The translations under genes were made by a program, and so were the position numbers. From positions 1 through 7,202 of the forward strand of contig CAKUYM010000219.1 of the NCBI GenBank assembly GCA_934716785.1: DNA of 7,202 nucleotides, given 5' to 3'. How positions within the stretch are numbered: the first letter of the stretch is position 1; the number at the start of each line of letters is the position of its first letter. This stretch comes from an uncultured Bacteroides sp. (GTDB lineage Bacteria; Bacteroidota; Bacteroidia; Bacteroidales; Bacteroidaceae). The notes under the pieces were generated by a model, which saw nothing but the letters and a program-made list of their open reading frames with translations, was not told the DNA's origin and did not search any database. This document shows, piece by piece, positions 6,839 to 7,202 of this stretch.

Positions 6839-7202
6839 TGTGCAAGCACAAGCACTGACGCCACCTGCCGGCACTTTCCGGTTGGGCATATCAAAAGGAA
6901 ATGAAAGCCACTGGCTAAAACCTAAAGAAAAGATACAGGGAGTATCCTTCCAATGGAAAGCACTGCCCGATAGTCGTGGCTTTATCCTAAAAGTAGAAGT
7001 TGCCTCCGCTCCGGAAGCCGATGCCCTATTTTGGAGTTTCGGCGATTGCCAACCGGATTCGGACATCAATGTATTCAGCGTGGAGGGACAAGCCTTCACT
7101 TGCTACTACGGAGAAAGCATGAAGTTGAAAACGCTGCAAGCTGTCACTCCTACCAATGATATCCGTTTGAGTGACGGACATAAAGCTACTACTCCCCTAA
7201 TG
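6762..7202 (+). CDS. Secreted protein of unknown function, possibly DUF4450-related (runs off right edge)
   Basis: The frame is open to the window end, giving 147 residues of an incomplete protein. Three in-frame ATGs are possible: 6741, 6762 and 6789. I list 6762 because AAAAAGAG lies just before it; 6789 gives a compact signal peptide ([22 protein letters not shown]), so the true start may be there. All choices start inside GH28, in a different frame, which suggests translational coupling. After the signal come beta-rich segments with [26 protein letters not shown] and GQAFTCYYG. The spacing of the tryptophan-phenylalanine segment and the later YYG reminds me of DUF4450 proteins, which occur in Bacteroides pectin loci, but this is recalled similarity over a short region. 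A role on RG-I products in the periplasm is a guess from location only. Confidence 0.75.
   Translation, partial: MNKVISTSTMLRHLLTIILLGILLIDVQAQALTPPAGTFRLGISKGNESHWLKPKEKIQGVSFQWKALPDSRGFILKVEVASAPEADALFWSFGDCQPDSDINVFSVEGQAFTCYYGESMKLKTLQAVTPTNDIRLSDGHKATTPLM

Overview
The window looks like a piece of a pectin polysaccharide utilization locus (PUL) from a gut Bacteroides or close relative. The grounds are the gene content (GH42, GH2, CE12 and GH28 enzymes, all with export signals), AT-rich leaders with little Shine-Dalgarno sequence, and Bacteroides-type promoter elements (TTTG / TAnnTTTG) in the divergent intergenic region. The enzyme set points to rhamnogalacturonan I (RG-I) as the substrate. 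No SusC/SusD pair, regulator, tRNA, rRNA, CRISPR array or insertion sequence is visible here.

Layout. Positions 1-839 (minus strand) hold the first 279 codons of a secreted GH42 beta-galactosidase that runs off the left edge. Positions 840-1054 are a divergent promoter region. Four plus-strand genes follow and read as one operon: a large GH2-type hydrolase (1055-3955), a CE12 rhamnogalacturonan acetylesterase (4016-5254), a GH28 rhamnogalacturonan or polygalacturonan hydrolase (5303-6838), and a secreted protein that overlaps the GH28 end and runs off the right edge (from about 6762). No gene-free stretch exceeds 300 bases.

How they may work together (inference from families): the esterase removes acetyl groups from the galacturonic acid of the backbone, the GH28 enzyme cuts the deacetylated backbone, and the GH42 and GH2 enzymes trim galactose or related side-chain sugars. 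All five have N-terminal export signals, so the work is placed in the periplasm or cell envelope, on oligosaccharides already imported by a SusCD system outside the window.

Most unusual points: (1) the GH42 gene carries between its signal peptide and catalytic domain a fragment of about 40 residues resembling the first blade of a GH43-like beta-propeller, with changed hallmark residues; (2) the last gene starts 50-98 bases inside the GH28 gene in another frame; (3) a nested inverted repeat lies directly after the GH2 stop codon; (4) the GH28 active-site region lacks the usual GHG histidine. I found no clearly new multi-gene system; the neighbourhood is a recognisable RG-I degradation cluster with some odd details.
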